A stretch of 22,682 nucleotides of DNA from Condylostoma magnum (Eukaryota > Ciliophora > Heterotrichea > Heterotrichida > Condylostomatidae). The position numbers were made by a program, and so were the translations under genes. A model generated the notes under the pieces. It was given only the letters and a program-made list of their open reading frames with translations. It did no database searches and had not been told where the DNA came from. The stretch is taken from the NCBI GenBank assembly GCA_920105805.1, contig CAKKTI010000318.1, forward strand, positions 2,922 to 25,603, given 5' to 3'. Positions 22,101-22,682 of the stretch are shown here, in pieces. Position 1 is the stretch's first letter. Every line of letters starts with the position of its first letter.

Positions 22101-22682
22101 CGAAATTGAAGCCGTTATAATGTCAAAACTATTAGAGTAAAACTATACATCTTATAATAGTAAATTTCCTTAGAAAACAAAAATTGTACCAAATGATTGA
22201 ATATTGTTTTTGCTTATATCTGTGGTTTTTATGATAGATTATTCCAATTATGAATTTGCGAAGTATAAGGCTGATCCTTACTATTTAGCAAAGTTTTCTT
22301 ATATTGTGGATGCTTCTATTAAAAAGGTTGAATCTTCTCCAATGTATAATCCACCTCCGATTTACTAAGACGAGTTATTTATTATTTAGCAATTTTTGCA
22401 TGTAAGTTTACTGAATTATACTAAAGAAATTGCTCCTCCAATATCAGACTAATTATAGCTTAGTTCAGTTTGATTTAGGAATATATTACTATAATTTTCT
22501 ACTTAAACTGCACCTCCTATGCTTCCTGTATTCCCAGTAATAGTTGATCCAGTATCTTCCCAATACGAATGACTAATAATTAAGGCTGAATTAGAGTTTG
22601 ACTATATAGAGCAATTCATAGTTTTTAATTTAGGTGTAAAGAAACTCTACTAAATCATGATAGCTCCTTATCCTTGATTGTT
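19161..22682 (-). CDS. Giant Pmp-repeat/EGF/multi-TM surface protein (5' end missing)
   Basis: The 3' 1,173 codons of a larger gene that continues past the right edge, in one frame without introns. The N-terminal two-fifths are polymorphic-membrane-protein-like beta-helix repeats with GGA[I/V] motifs (IGGAVQV, IGGAISL, IGGGLYI, AGGAIRI, NGGAIYI, EGGAIKW), each followed by F/Y-x-x-N units. Next comes a cysteine-rich EGF/TNFR-like module (CIECKRGTYSINPGQACSQC, GGICYG, KGYWRDS, CEEGYFGHLCQGC). About eight TM helices and a cytosolic tail follow. Trp in KGYWR is TGA (20669-20667) at a position conserved in related ciliate proteins. The end is a tandem TAG-TAG at 19163-19158. Such proteins are large families in ciliates, presumed to be cell-surface receptors or adhesins; the ligand is unknown. 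Confidence 0.88.

Overview
The window reads as a compact protist nuclear genome from a ciliate with a Condylostoma-like genetic code (NCBI table 28). TAA and TAG encode Gln and TGA encodes Trp inside genes, and the same triplets also terminate genes. Conserved positions show this. The Ras-type GTPase reads TAA-TGA-TAA as Gln-Trp-Gln just before its ETSAK motif. The PP2A catalytic subunit has ten internal TAA/TAG-Gln codons, yet must stop at TAG directly after its invariant C-terminal Asp-Tyr-Phe-Leu. The HMG-box protein needs TGA as Trp twice. A karyorelict code in which only TGA stops does not fit the PP2A, Ras and HMG ends. A conventional stop-to-stop ORF search fragments or misses nearly every gene here.

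Layout on + coordinates, left to right: a Ras-like GTPase (-); a divergent spacer; a basic repeat-rich protein (+); a two-TM Cache-domain sensor (+); the PP2A catalytic subunit (+); a small HMG-box protein (+). A run of minus-strand genes follows: a Cys-rich single-pass membrane protein, a tubulin tyrosine ligase-like enzyme fused to two FHA domains, an AAAP-type amino acid transporter, and a long coiled-coil/EF-hand protein interrupted by a 100-N assembly gap. After a divergent spacer come an LRR plus coiled-coil protein (+) and a DHHC palmitoyltransferase (+). They face a tubulin-cofactor-E-like LRR/ubiquitin-like protein (-). Then comes about 1 kb of AT-rich sequence, and finally the 3' part of a giant Pmp-repeat/EGF/multi-TM surface protein (-) that runs off the right edge.

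Genes are packed very tightly: several neighbours lie 10 to 31 nt apart. Almost no introns are visible; there is one candidate 16-nt intron, consistent with the tiny introns known in heterotrichs. Many coding ends carry two stop triplets in tandem, and the last 13 or more codons of most genes avoid TAA, TAG and TGA as sense codons. Several genes fit a cilium/cortex and signalling theme (TTLL, TBCE-like, PP2A, Ras, Cache, DHHC), but nothing shows that they form one pathway. No tRNA, rRNA, mobile element, CRISPR array or telomere repeat was recognised.
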